From positions 18,257,501 through 18,321,500 of the forward strand of contig NC_134108.1 of NCBI RefSeq assembly GCF_040939455.1: 64,000 nt of DNA, in the 5' to 3' direction. How positions within the stretch are numbered: the stretch's first letter is position 1; the number at the start of each line of letters is the position of its first letter. The position numbers and the translations under genes were made by a program. Under the pieces are notes generated by a model. That model ran no database searches and had not been told where the DNA came from. It saw only the letters and a list, made by a program, of their open reading frames with translations. Of the stretch, positions 30,161 through 42,400 are shown piece by piece. Source of the DNA: Microcebus murinus (Eukaryota; Chordata; Mammalia; Primates; Cheirogaleidae).

Positions 30161-30559
30161 CCCATATATACGATAAAGACATAATATAGAGAAATAAAAC
30201 CTACAATATAAAGAGAAATTTAAAGATCTGAATAAAAAACTTTTCAGGCTATATAATTTTTCCCTTTCAATTTTAATTTCACAGGCATTTATTTATTGAA
30301 TTCTTGTTTTCAGCATTGCTCAAATAAATCCAATGCCATTCTGATTGACAGTTTTTCATAAATTTTTATTTTGTCTAGAAGAAGTTTTTATCCTTCTCTT
30401 TATCCTTGATATTCTGAAATTCCATAGGATCTGCCTTGGTTTAAATCTTTTTATATTCATTGGGCTCTTTCAATATGGAAATTTATGTCACTCAATTCGA
30501 AGAATTTTTCTTATATTATTTCTTTTTTAAATTCTTCCCTTAATTTTCTTGGTTATCTC

Positions 30560-30985
30560 TTTTTAAAATTTTTTTTATTTCAGCATACAAATATTTAGGT
30601 TACGTACATTACCTTTGCTCCACTCAAGTCAGAGCTTCAAGCGTCTGTCCATCTCCCAGACGGTGTGCACCGCACCCATAAAGTGTGTATATACCCATCC
30701 CCTCCACCCCCTCCCATCTGCCTGACACCCGATGAATGTTACTACTATATGTGCAGTTAAGTGTTGATCAGTTAATACCAATTTGATGGTGAGTAGATGT
30801 AGTGCTTGTTTTAACATTCTTGCGATACTTCACTTAGTAGAATGGGCTCCAGCTCTATCCAGGATAATACAAGAGGTGCTAGATCACCATTGTTTTTTGT
30901 GACTGAGTAGAACTCCATGATATACATATATACCATTTTATTAATCTAATTATGTATTGATGAGTCTCTCTTTCTGGAACTTGTA
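30560..30985 (-). mobile_element. L1 3' UTR and ORF2 end, antisense, lemur-type
   Basis: On the plus strand: ATTTCAGCATACAAATATTTAGGTTACG, CAAGTCAGAGCTTCAAGCG, CATCTCCCAGACGGTGTGCACCGC and CTGAGTAGAACTCCATGATATACATATATACC. The terminal part differs from human L1 and matches the 26925-27035 piece, so it belongs to the same strepsirrhine-lineage L1 family. Confidence 0.88.
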
Positions 30986-31079
30986 TCAGCTGGTTTTTTA
31001 AACTTCTGGATTGATTGTTTTTTGTTTGTTTTATATTTTTATTTTTGTCTTAGATTAGTTATTGCTACAATAATACTGA

Positions 31080-31345
31080 GCCTCTCTAGGGCTCAGTGTC
31101 ATTGCAATAACAAACATTTATTTTTTTGCTCACCAGTCTGCATTTGGCTGGAGCTCTGAAAGGCTTGGCTGGGTCAGCTGGACTTGGCTGATCAGGGACA
31201 TTTTCTCCATGTATTTCTGATCTTTCTTGGACCAGTGGCTTCTTGAATGGCAGATGTCCAATAAAGCAAACAGAAACTCATATGCCTCTTAAGACTTTGG
31301 TTTGGAACTAGCACACTGCCCCTTCTACCCACAGGTAGGGCTTGG
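31080..31345 (+). other. Old interspersed repeat, family not identified
   Basis: GCAATAACAAACATTTATTTTTTTGCTCACCAGTCTGC, TTGGCTGGGTCAGCTGGACTTGGCTG and GACTTTGGTTTGGAACTAGC follow a layout seen in a common mammalian repeat. A related-looking block is at 35290-35640 (GCAGTGGCTTAAACTGGAAAAGGTTTATTTTTTGG). I cannot name it. Confidence 0.35.
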
Positions 31346-31689
31346 TAGCCCTAGGCCAACATCAGTGAAGTATGAAAGTATCCTTCACCCAATGGGGAAA
31401 AGGAGTAAATGTTCTCTGAAAAATTATTCAATTTATTGCATTTGTATTACATTTCTATTCCCCCCGCCTTTTCTTCCTAGATGATTTCCCAGTGATTTTT
31501 TCTTTTGTGCAGTCATATTTTTTATTTATGAGGACTCTTGTTATTTTTTCTAATAGCTTATTTTAATTTTAAACAAAGAAGTATTTTCTCATATCAAACT
31601 TAACCACTAATTGTTTTTTTCTCTTTTCTCCTCTCTTTTTAAAGTTTTAAATCCTAATCTCCAAATTTTTTATTGCAGTTTTTTCTTCT

Positions 31690-31995
31690 TTATTATAAGC
31701 ATGTCTTATATACGAGAGGTTATTCTTATATATTTTGTATATTAACCATTTATCAGATAGATAGTTTGCAAATATTTTATTCCATTCTGTAGGTTGCCTT
31801 TTTACTCTGTTGATTGTTTCATGTGTTGTGCAGAAGCTTTTTAGCTTGATGTGGTTCCACTTGTCTATTTTTGGTTTTGTAGCCTGTGCTTTTGGTGTCA
31901 AATCCAAGAAATCATTACCAAGACAAATGTCAAGAAATTTTCCTTGTATATTTTCTTCAAGAAGTTATATAGTTTCATGTCTTATCCACCTATAG
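31690..31995 (-). mobile_element. L1 ORF2 segment, inverted half of a third twin-primed copy
   Basis: CCATTTATCAGATAGATAG, TATTCCATTCTGTAGGTTGCC, TGTTGTGCAGAAGCTTTTTAGCTTGATGTGG and TTTGGTGTCAAATCCAAGAAATC are antisense L1 ORF2 phrases. They stop at about 31995, where sense 3' UTR begins. Confidence 0.92.
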
Positions 31996-32241
31996 TTAAT
32001 AATCTGGTATTGTCAACTTAAAAAATTATAAGGGGATAGATCTCGTGGTAAATGGTCCTACAAAAAGAAAACAAAACAAAACCATACACATTCAAAATAA
32101 CACAAAGGGATTTTCAGATGCAATGGATATATTTAGTACATTGTGGTGATGACATCATGGGTGTATGTATACATCCAAACTCATCAAAATATATACATTA
32201 AATATGTGCCATTTTGTTTATCTATAGTAACTCAATAAATC

Positions 32242-32243
<2 letters not shown>
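31996..32243 (+). mobile_element. L1 3' UTR, sense half of the third copy
   Basis: AATCTGGTATTGTCAACTTAAAAAATTATAAGGGGATAGATCTCG, GATGACATCATGGGTGTATG and CATCCAAACTCATCAAAATATATACATTAAATATGTGCC, ending TAACTCAATAAATC, is an L1M 3' end. A GA microsatellite follows directly. Confidence 0.88.

Positions 32244-32275
<32 letters not shown>
32244..32275. repeat. (GA)n dinucleotide microsatellite
   Basis: About 15 perfect GA units directly after the L1 3' terminus, probably grown from its purine-rich tail. Confidence 0.97.
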
Positions 32276-32277
<2 letters not shown>

Positions 32278-32429
32278 AAAACTAATCAGTGGCTCCACGC
32301 AAAACTCAGACTAAACTTTGTAAGATGACACTTATTGTTTCTCAACAGCCCCACTCCCACTCATACTATCTCCACCCATCATTACTGAAATTCATCCTGT
32401 TTTCCTAAGATATCATGCTCTCTTTTATT

Positions 32430-32745
32430 TCAGGGCATTAGCATGGAACTCCCCTTTTCCTCCTCTTTCCTTCATAGGTCTCCTAATATCCTTGAGCTCT
32501 TGGTTTAAATATTAAATACCACCTTCTCTTTCTACTCCTGTAAGTTTAGGCTGGATACCCATCTTTTCCTCTCCATTAGCACTGTGTGTTGTGCTAGTCA
32601 TGGTGGCACTGTATTATCATGAACATTTAGTACTCTATGTCCCACTCTAGGCAGGGACTCAGTCTTTTTCACCGTAACATAGACACCCAGTATGTTTGTT
32701 GTAGGTACTCATTAAATTTTTGCTGAGTGAATATTGAATGAGCAT
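32430..32745 (+). mobile_element. L2 LINE 3' end
   Basis: CTCTAGGCAGGGACTCAGTC, then ACACCCAGTATGTTTGTTGTAGGTACTCATTAAATTTTTGCTGAGTGAATATTGAATG, follows the L2 3' end in sense (the CTCAATAAATATTTGTTGAATGAATG-type terminus). Confidence 0.75.
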
Positions 32746-32754
32746 TAGACTCTA

Positions 32755-32990
32755 TTCCAAGACCTGGGTTTACCACTTGTCTTTATGTGTTGATCAACTT
32801 TGTGATCTTTGAGTAGAAAAAATGGGCCAGGATTTAGAGGAAGTGATCTGAGGTCAATTTCTGTCTCTGCTACTTCACATGTGATTTCAGGTCACAACTT
32901 CTCTAATCTCCATTTTCTCAGCTTTAACGGGAGTTAAAATACATGCCCTTCTTTCTGTACAAAGTGATATATAGAAAATATTCATAAATA
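32755..32990 (+). mobile_element. MIR SINE relic
   Basis: GACCTGGGTTTACCACTTGTC, GATCAACTTTGTGATCTTTGAG, then TTTCTGTCTCTGCTACTTCACATGTGATTTCAGGTC, CTAATCTCCATTTTCTCAGC follow MIR-like phrases. There may be two overlapping copies. Confidence 0.5.
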
Positions 32991-34030
32991 TGCAGTACCT
33001 TTTACAAATGTATAAAATATGCTAAAAATAAATCTTACTTTAAGAAGCTATTGAATACCTAGTGCTGTGCTCCCTGCCAAGTTTGTTGCAGTATATGTAC
33101 GTTTTCTCAAAACTTTGTGTTTAAATTATCAACCTCTCATTTTTCCTAAGGGTCTATAGTAATGTAATATGATTAAGAAAAAAAGCAGAAAAATGCCCTA
33201 TTAGTAACCTTTTTTAAAGTAATTATATATGTATTCTGTATTTTAAATGTATTGGACAATTAAATATTTCAGTGTTTTTCCATAGGTCATGCATCCTTAT
33301 TTAACTGTTTTAATTCCATGTTTATCACATATAATTTGCAACAATTAATGTAGAACAGCTTGGCAAAATATAAGTGAAATTCTAGCTAGTTTGACAATTC
33401 GGTTTATTGCCTGTTTCTGCATTGTGCAAGATAATCTAATATTTACAATACCAGAGAGCCAAATACAATTTATAATCTCTTCTCAGTCTAGGAGATTGCA
33501 TTTTATATTGCATGCTCTTTGTGGAGTCCCCACAATTTGTGGAGGCAGGAGGCATTTTCCAAAATTATTTCTTCCCAGAACTAGTTGACAAAATATTCCA
33601 GACAATGTACAATATTCAATTTTACAATTTATTCTTCCATCACATTGAATATACCCTCTGGATTCACTAAAGGCCATTTTTGAATCAATTTATCTGCTTT
33701 TTAAAAAATCTGCAATATGATTTTCTAGTCCTTAGAATGTTTATTCAATTACCTGAAAATGTTTAAAGGAAATAGAAAATATGGGAGAAAGAATATCTTT
33801 TTTCTGTCTGAATCATTCAAGAACATAATTTGAGAAGATATGAATATTTAGACATCTTAGAGTCTCATGTCTTCATGGGAATGTCTTCATGGTTTTATGG
33901 ATACTTTTGTATAGAACTGTATGTCTTGGAAGGTTTCAACATAGATTATAGCAATCTTCTTGGACTTTTAATTTTATATTTCAAATTTGTTTGAACTGTT
34001 AGTTGGTAAAGCATGTAGCCCCTTTAAGAA
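32991..34030. other. AT-rich spacer, nothing identified
   Basis: No exon, RNA gene or nameable repeat seen. Confidence 0.45.
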
Positions 34031-34039
34031 TAGCAGCTA

Positions 34040-34333
<294 letters not shown>

Positions 34334-34347
34334 AAAGAAAGAAAAAG

Positions 34348-34372
34348 AAAATGATAATAATAATAATAATAG
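34348..34372. repeat. (AAT)n microsatellite in Alu tail
   Basis: Seven to eight AAT/ATA units at the end of the Alu A-tail. Confidence 0.9.
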
Positions 34373-34451
34373 GAGTTGCTTGTCTACTTAATGTCTATAG
34401 CACTATAAGGAAATTATGTGCAGATAATAGTTCACGGTCACTGTAAATAAT

Positions 34452-34690
34452 ATTAGTTCACCTTATTTGAGCACTTGCTGTGCGGCAAATATTGTTTTAA
34501 ACCCTATACATGTATTAACACATTTACCTGAACAGCCCTGTAATATGGGCATTTTTATAATATTATCTGTATTTTCTGGATAAGGGAAAGGAGGCCCAAA
34601 GATGGGAGGTAGTAAGTCCCCGACAGGAATTCAGACATCTGGTTCCAGAGTCCCTGCCCTTCACCACTCCGCAGTGCTGCTGATTCCATC
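34452..34690 (-). mobile_element. MIR SINE, nearly full length
   Basis: Reverse-complement MIR in order: TATTTGAGCACTTGCTGTGCGG, CATGTATTAACACATTTACC, CTGGATAAGGGAAAGGAGGCCCAAAG, GTAGTAAGTCCCCGACAGGAATTCAGACATCTGG and CAGAGTCCCTGCCCTTCACCACT. Confidence 0.88.
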
Positions 34691-35867
34691 CAGCCCGCAT
34701 CAGTTGATGGATTAAAAGGGGTACGTAGACTAATTTTTCTGTATTATCCAGGTATAACAACTTGTGAATTAGAGCTGTTTGGCCTCAAGAGGGCAAGCTT
34801 TGCAAAGCCAACCCTGCTAAACAGTGACAACAAATGACCTAGAACATCTAACGAATTGACCTATGAGTTTCCTTGTAACAAAAGGGCATAAAGTGTCCTC
34901 AGTGCAGTGTCCAGTGTCTGTGGCTATGGCATTTTGGGGTCAGAGAGAAGATCAAGGGAATTTCAAGATTTGCTGCACATTATTTAAATGTGTGTTAGTG
35001 GTTGAAGGATTATATATCACAAAATGCCTTAGTCAAAATTTTCTAGACTCTGATCCTTTGAAAACAAAACCATGAGGCCAGACCCAGCATACCAGTCATA
35101 AATGGACAGAGATACTCTAAAAAGCAAAAACTAGACCAGTAATTTCCTTTTCCTTTCTTCCACCAATTAGGTATTAAGATATTTTTAAGTATATGCTCTA
35201 TCCTAGAAATTGTTCCACTTGAGTACAAAGTGTTCCATACAATCAAAATTGTACTCCCTTTGAGGTAGAGCAATGATCAGGTGGGTCATTAAGAAACAGC
35301 CCTCAAGTTGCAGTGGCTTAAACTGGAAAAGGTTTATTTTTTGGTCATGTAAAATCCAGTGTGGATTTGAGCATATCTCTAGGCAGCTGTCTACTATGTG
35401 GCACTCTGGAATTCAGAGGCTGCTTCCGTCTTGTGGTGTCACCATCTCAGCTGCTGCTTCTGTAGTTACTGAGCCCGGGAAAGAGAGGGCAGGACAGGCT
35501 GCACCAGCCATTAAATGCTTTAGCCCAGAAGTAAGGCATGTCAATTCTGTTCACAGGCACTGGTTAGAACTAGGCACGAAGACCTAGCTACATATACAGG
35601 GGATGGGGAAGTTTACCATGTGCCTGGAAGAAGAGGAAACCAGAAGTATCTGCCATATGTAGATTATCATTTCCAAAGGGCAACATGGGGAGTAAGAAAA
35701 CACATCTATATTATGAAAGGTAGGGAGTTATTCTAATAGTATAAGTAAATTAATATGATGACTCCTATTTATGTATAAAGAAGCTAAAACTCAAGACAAT
35801 TGTCTAGTGGCAAATACGTTAGGGAAAGTGTTTTGTCTATCATGTGTTTTTAAGTTTGAATGAGAGT

Positions 35868-36085
35868 TTCTCAGCCTCAGCACTATTGACATTGAGCTGG
35901 ATGCTTGTTTGTTGCACAGTGTTCTGTGCATGGCATGCTGTGTAGCAGCATCACTGGCCCCACCTGCCACATGCCAGTAGCCCGTGCCTTACCCCCACAG
36001 ATGAGACAACCAAACATGCCTCCAGATGTTACAAAATAGCTCCTGAGGGGATAAATCACCCTAGATTGAGAACCCCTAGCTGGAA
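35868..36085 (-). mobile_element. MER20 hAT-Charlie DNA transposon
   Basis: It starts TTTCTCAGCCTCAGCACTATTGACATT and ends CACCCTAGATTGAGAACCCCT, with GTAGCAGCATCACTGGCC and ATGCCAGTAGCC inside. This is the known MER20 layout in reverse. About 218 bp, close to full length. MER20 copies have been reported to act as regulatory elements in some mammalian tissues; no activity can be read from this copy. Confidence 0.85.
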
Positions 36086-36330
36086 CTGTCCCCCATATCA
36101 TTTTCAGCAGCAAACCTTAGAGTTCATCCAATAAAATATTCATGCATGTATACTTTTTAATATATAAAGCATTTTTACACAGCTTCTTTTAAATTAATCA
36201 TTTGAAGAGGAAGGTATCATTATATTCAGTGTATGAGGACACAGTTGAAGAAGGTGAAATGTATTGTCCATTTCACAAGATAACAAATGGCAGGGAGACA
36301 ACACAATCTAAGTCCTTTCACTCAGGATTC

Positions 36331-36445
36331 ATGCGTTTACTTGGCACGTGTTTACTGAGTACCTTCTGTGAGACAGACACTGTTCTAGTGACAGAGGGTA
36401 CAAAGATAAAAGATCCAGTTTCTGCTCTTAGGAGACTTAAATGGA
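36331..36445 (-). mobile_element. L2 LINE 3'-end relic
   Basis: CACGTGTTTACTGAGTACCTTCTGTGAGACAGACACTGTTCTAGTGACAGAG then GTTTCTGCTCTTAGGAGACTTA matches the L2 3' end in reverse. Confidence 0.75.
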
Positions 36446-38309
36446 TAAAAGACACAAATTAATTGGAGATAATTAAGCTAAGTGCTCTCATAGAAGGATT
36501 TACAGTGCTTCAGAGAGAGGAACTTCACCCATAGAACTTCCAGCAAAGCAGCAGAGACACCACAACACACAGGAAGGAATGATAGGAAGCAGTGGAACAA
36601 ACAAAGGGTTGCATTTTACTTCTGAGTCAGCACAGAAGAAATGAACCGAAATATAGGGAACCATAGGCAGACCAAGAGGAGAAGAATGATATTCTGAGCA
36701 GTGAGAGGGAAGAATTGTGAAAAATCCTGCTAAGCCCTGAACACGCAGGCAGGTGCTGCTGGAAGAGTTGTGAGAGATGGAAACATCCCTCACTTAATAG
36801 GCATTTGACAACATTCTATAATGTTGCTTCCAATGAATCTCATTGAAGTGAAAGGAGAAATTCAACTACTAAAAATCATTAATTTTTTTTGAAAGCTTGA
36901 ACTACATGTCTCTAAAGCAGAAAAAAATCATGAATGATTAAGAATACTATTAAAGAAGGTCACCTTTCATATAAGCGATAAGCAATGTAATTTCTTAAAG
37001 TGTGCTTCGCTTGGAAGCTCAGTGTGCAGTTCATTTGTTAAGGTTGTTAACTGTGATCGCTTGGAACTGTTTTGCCTTTCGATGGGACTAAACCTTAATA
37101 TTTAAATACCTCAGTTACTTTTCGGTTTAAGAAAGACTTTTTAAAAATAGATATTCATTAACATAAGTGTGATTCTCTGTCAATGTATAATTCAGTAATT
37201 TGGCCAATTAAATGACTGCAAGCTACATAAAGTGTTCAAAGAGCAAAGAGGACACTTAAACTCCCTCTTGTGATACTGGGGCTCATTTTGGGTAAAAACA
37301 TGTTTTAAATTCCTTGATTGGACAATTTACTCTTTGATATCAATCTGCTCACTTTTCTCTTAGCCTTTGCTCATATCATACTGTTCCCTCTATCATCAGC
37401 CTTCACAACCAGCAAATAGTGACTCACCCTTTTTCCCTTCCCTGTACTCTCTAATTACTTGAGGCTCATTCTACCCTCTAGGCATATCCCCTCTTCACCC
37501 AGTCTGAAATCTTCCTCCCTTGTCATCTGATCAAACTCTAACCCCAACCCCCCCTCCCATCCAACCTTTCCTGACCTGAGGCATCAGAATTAGCCCCCTG
37601 TGGTCTCCATCCTGCTCTTCATCTTCGGTCCCTGTGTGCAGGTATCACATTCCTTGTGTTGGTTGAGGGCAACCGATTCCTCTCTGACTCACCTCCCACT
37701 CCGATTTCTCCACCTGCACCCAGTAAAGAAAAATGTACTATGCAAGGCGCAGCATCTGCCAACTCGCTCTAACAAATCTTATAAGAGTAAAATTTTAAAA
37801 AACTCAGCATAAAGTAAATCTATGGGTAGGAGGAACAGGGTAAATAGACGTGGACAATCTGGGGAAAGAGAGGAGGGGGGAATGTTTCAGTTTCTTTTCG
37901 ACTTGGGCAGGGAGGAGGGAGAGGTGTGTGCTCAGGAGAGATAACTTCCTCTGGGTTGGATCCCCCAGAGGTTCACCCTGGGATATCCCCAGGAGACAGG
38001 CCTCCCTGCATTTGGAGAAGAGGAGCCTTGGGCTGTGGGAAGGAAGGTGGAAAGAAGAGGGATAGAGGCAACTGAGGTAAGGGTTGGGAAACTGCTGAAA
38101 AGCTGGCATTAGGACCAGTGAAAATAACCTGCAAAGGGGAGTCAGTGAGCATTGAGGGCTCTGGCTCAAGCAGGCCTTACTGTCTGAAAGGTTCATCATA
38201 ACGTCTGGTTAGGAGCAATTGCACAATGCTTGGTGCAGAGTAAGCGTTCAATAAATAACAAGCTCTTCCTTTCTCTTGCAATGGCAGGAAGCAGATGGCT
38301 GTGGGGTGG
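36446..38309. other. Noncoding spacer, nothing firm
   Basis: Contains pyrimidine-rich (37400-37700) and purine-rich (37850-38060) stretches but no exon, RNA gene or identifiable repeat. The phrase GCAGAGTAAGCGTTCAATAAATAA near 38237 may be a MIR or L2 terminus. Confidence 0.4.
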
Positions 38310-38590
38310 TGCTAGGGCAACTTGCATAGTGGATAAAAGCAGACTTTGGTTGGATAAAACGAGAGTCAAATCTGGTTTGATTGGGACCTTGACTGGGTTC
38401 AGACTTGCCCCTTTCTAATGTGGGATTTTGATCATGGTAAGTGACATCTGTGAATTGCAGTTTTCTTACCTCTAAAAGAGGTTTAATAAAATATATCTCA
38501 AAGGAGTTTTGTAAAGATTAAAGTAATGATTAGATGTACTGTATATGTAGCTCTTATCATAGGTCCTGGCACAGATTAAGTCCAGTGAAT
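38310..38590 (+). mobile_element. MIR SINE
   Basis: TTGCATAGTGGATAAAAGCAGACTTTGG, GACTGGGTTCAGACTTGCC, GTGACATCTGTGAATTGCAGTTTTCTTACCTCTAAAAGAGG, GTAAAGATTAAAGTAATGATTAGATG and ATAGGTCCTGGCACAGATTAAG is the MIR consensus order in sense. Confidence 0.88.
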
Positions 38591-38599
38591 TCTAGCCAG

Positions 38600-40470
38600 T
38601 GTTATTGGGACTCCAGAAATTATGTAGGTTTTGTCCTTGGTTAAAATTTCTTAGGCTGATGATCAATGAAACAGTTTAGTTCCATAAAACTATGTTATAT
38701 TCTCTTATGGGTAAGGCACTTGCCTAGACATTGAGAGGATTGAAAGAATAATAAGATATGATGCCTGTCTTCTAAGTGTTCAGTCTGATGAGGTGAGCAC
38801 ATATGTACATATTTGCAGTAAAGTGGTCCAATTGCAAAGAGAAGGAGGGTGATTAATGCTCCTTAGAGAGATCCACAAGTTCGTGGGAAGCTGAATCTTG
38901 AAGAATGAGTGGCATTTCAAAGGCAGGAAATCGGAGGAGAGGTGCTTTGAGAGTTGGAATGGCTGTGCAGAAGCACTACATGTGAAAATATTTGATGTAT
39001 TTGGAGAATAATTAATTTTGGGTGTGTGTGTATATGCATATGTGTGTGGGGCCGGGGGTCGCTGTAAATAGTAATATACTTGATTCTTATTTTTGGTTTT
39101 TCCTTATTTAGTGATGGGAACCATTTCTCATTTAATTGCATATTTCATGCAACCCCTCATGGTGCCTTGAACAAGGTAAGCTTCAGTTGAACAAATTAAA
39201 TTGAAGATGCTTTCTCATTAGATTTTAATTTCCCAAATATCCTAAGGTTTATTGCCTTCTTTGCATGATGAGTTTATTTGATGGAGCCATCCCAATTAAT
39301 ATGCTGAGATGTCCTACTGCCAGAGTTTCAGAAATAATAATAGCATGAACTTTTAAATTTTCATAGCAATTTACTTGGCTTTAAATAATTCATCCTTCAT
39401 ACTAGATTCAATAAAACTATGCAACAATTTAACAGCCTCCCAAGCTTTTGATTCTGGGTGATAATTATGAGGTTTCTCTCTGTTAAGGAGTAGTCATAAA
39501 AAAAGTTTTCTTTGCTTTTTTGAGTATAAGGACCTGGAAGTGGAGGTCCAGAGGAGAAGCCATTGCCCCAGCAAAGGAGGCAGCTACTCCAGATGCACAC
39601 AGGTGGGATGAGGGGAATGTTGGCAACCAGTGACCTCCCAAATGAGCTCAGGTGGAGTATTCAGTTCTGACCTGTGTTAGGAGGAGAGAGAGGAAGAAGA
39701 AGAGGAGGAGAGAAAAGGGCAAGATGATGCTGTTTAAGTGTTGCATGGGCAAGAACACACTTTACAATTACGGGTATTGCTGGAGGGAATCAATCCTCAA
39801 ATGTATTTGAAGTCAATTTTGTTTCAGTGATAAAAGTCAAGTGGAAGGATGAGATTCAAAGGATTATTGTTTCAATATTTACTTTGTATTATTCACAAAC
39901 TATTGTATTGTCAGCTGACACAGTCTTTTTATCTAGCTGTCTAGATCATCAGATTTTTTCCTTATTATTGGACTATTCCCTTGTCCACCTTCCCATTAGG
40001 TTAACAATTTGTTTTTTTTCTCTCCTATTGACAAAAAAAAAAAAAAGAAAAGGATCTTCAAAAAATTTCCTCTACTCAATTCTCCCACTTATTCTTCTCT
40101 GCTTCTCTGTTGTAAAGATAACAATCCTCCTTCCATGGTTGAGTCTAGATCTCACCCATCACCACACTGGCATAGCCGGGGAGCCCTCCTGAGTGATGGA
40201 TCCCCTTCTCTTCCTACTGGGCCACCCTCTCTGGATCTCCTTCTCCTGCTTTGGTTGTTTTTTGTTTGTTTGTTTTCAGATGCTCCGTCATCCTAGCTAC
40301 CACTATATGTTGGTGTTCCTCAGAGAGCCTGGTTCTCTTCTTTATCTACATTACTCCCTAGGTGAAATCATCCAGTCTAATGGTTTTATATATTTTCTGC
40401 ATTTTGTAGACTCCCAAATGTTCACCTTAATCCTGACCTGTAGAACTGTAGAGTCTGAACTCTAGACTTT
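38600..40470. other. Noncoding spacer, nothing firm
   Basis: A TG-rich patch at 39020-39050 and an A-run at 40033-40046. No exon or nameable repeat. Open frames here lack recognisable protein features. Confidence 0.4.
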
Positions 40471-40479
40471 TATGTCTGC

Positions 40480-41435
40480 TTATCTGGGCCCAAACCAAAC
40501 TCTCCATTCCCACCCCCAAACTTGTTCCTCTTCAGTTTGCACCATTTCAACAAGTGTCATTTCTACTTTGCTGTTGTGCAGGCCAAAAATCTTGGAGCCA
40601 TCATTGACTCCTTCTTTCTCTCCCCAGCTATTACTTTCATTCCATGTTATAAAAATGTTGATTAAGTACCCACTATGTGCCTGGTATTGTTCTGGAACCT
40701 GCAGATACAGAAGAGAATAAAGTAGATCAAAGCCCTGCTCTCAAGTTTTCATGACTTTAAACAGATCTACAGCCAAGCCCTTTAATCTCCTACACATCTC
40801 CACCGCTACCATCTGAGACAAAACTGCCTTCATCTCCCTGAATCACTGCAATACCTCCCCACTTCCACCCTCGTCTCCCATAGGCTCTTCTCTCCGTATT
40901 AGCCTCAGTGATCACTTTAAAACATAAATTAGATCATACCTCTTCTTGTTCATAACCCTCCAAGGGCTTCTCATCTCACTCAGAGAAAATCCAAAGTCCT
41001 TACCGGAGCTCACAAGGCTTTCTACGACCTGGGCCTTGCTGTTGCTCTGATACTCCTTCTTTCACCTTCCCCTCCATGACTCTGCTCCAGTCACACTGGC
41101 CTCCTTGCTGGTCCCCCTACACTGTAGGCAGTCCATACCACGTGACTTTAGCTTCTGCTGCTTGGCACGTTCCCATACTTCAGGTCTTCCCTTCCTGAGG
41201 AGGCCTTCCCTGATCTTGAACAGAACATAGTATCCATACCTTCATCACTCTCCGTTCTCCTTACCCCATTTTGTGTATGGACATATGGGTGCATGTACAT
41301 TCTGGCAGTCTACTCTGCATAGAACCCATGTCTTTGAGAGCTAGGACTTCGTTTTGCTCGCTGCTGTATCTCCATCTTCTACAGCAGTGTCTGGCAGATA
41401 TGACTCACTCAACAAATATTAATTGCATTATCTTC
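40480..41435 (+). mobile_element. Old LINE relic, L2-like
   Basis: CATTGACTCCTTCTTTCTCTCC, CACTGCAATACCTCCCC, CCCTCCAAGGGCTTCTCATCTCACTCAGAG, AAAGTCCTTACCGGAGCTCACAAGGC and CTGCTCCAGTCACACTGGCC are phrases of a very old, widely dispersed family, running into an L2-type end (CTGCTGTATCTCCATCTTCTACAGCAGTGTCTGGCAGATATG). A reverse L2 piece (about 40650-40745) seems nested within. Confidence 0.6.
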
Positions 41436-42049
41436 AATCTTGGCATTTATGACTTGGCAATAATGTATATGTGTGTTGATATGAAGTCCCTTCTGATGAA
41501 GAGTTGACATTTGTGAGTCAGCTAAGTCTAGATAAGTGTGTCATTTATGGCTCAGAAGCAACTGCAATTCATTGTGACCTCATTACATTTCTGTTATATC
41601 CAAATTAGTTTTGAACTTTCGAGTCTAAAAATTAAGTACCCTCCCTCTTTGTTGTGACTAGTTTGTGATATCTGCTAAACTATTCAACAGAAAGTCTGTT
41701 GTAAATATGCAGTAACAAACCCCTTGGAGGCAGTGAAAATAATTAGCATTCAGTGTCTGATGGCTGTGCCAAATTAATCACCTTGAAGTTAAGCGTGTGG
41801 ATAAACTATGAAGTTGGGTAAACTATATATAAGGGAAATAAATATATGTTCTTTGATTTTTAGATAGTGAACTATGTAGGACACTATTTCAAACTATCAT
41901 GTAAACTAGAGCAGTTGAAAAATCATGGCTAAAATGAGACCATGTGCAAATATTCTTAGAAAAAAATAGCTTGGGGGCCATAAAATAAAAATCTAAAGAA
42001 ACGACTGAGTATCCATGCAATGAGGGCACTGATCTCTTGTTTAGCTGTC

Positions 42050-42400
42050 GTTGCCCAACTTATCCCCAACCTAAGCTCCAGCCATGTGCAGCATTTTGCA
42101 TGCATTCTGTGACTGCTTTGACATCTCTGAACTTTCACCTTTATGTTCATCTGCTTGGTCTTTCCTTGCCCCAGAACCTTTACACAGAAAACTCTGTCTA
42201 TGAGATCCAGTTCAAATATCACCTTCTTGGCAAACTCTTTCCTGAATCTTTTGATAGCTCTAGTTACTTTTCCTCCTTGGCTGCTACATTCATTTGTAGA
42301 TGTGTCTGCTACAGAGTCTCACTGCATTAATTTGCTGGCAACTTTTTACCTCATCTCTGTTGGCTTCTTGAAGGTAAGAGATATTTTAATTATTGTTATA
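42050..42400 (+). mobile_element. L2 LINE 3'-end relic
   Basis: CTGCTTGGTCTTTCCTTGCCCCAGAACC, AGATCCAGTTCAAATATCACCTTCTTGGCAAACTCTTTCCTGAATC and TTTTTACCTCATCTCTGTTGGCTTCTTGAAGG fit L2 in sense. Confidence 0.65.

Noticed and set aside
31647..31907. 86-codon minus frame resembling L1 ORF2
   Set aside because: It is a remnant of L1 ORF2 in a dead, inverted copy, not a gene.
35290..35640. Frame at 35273-35587 with balanced composition
   Set aside because: The underlying DNA looks like an old interspersed repeat related to 31080-31345; no protein similarity seen.
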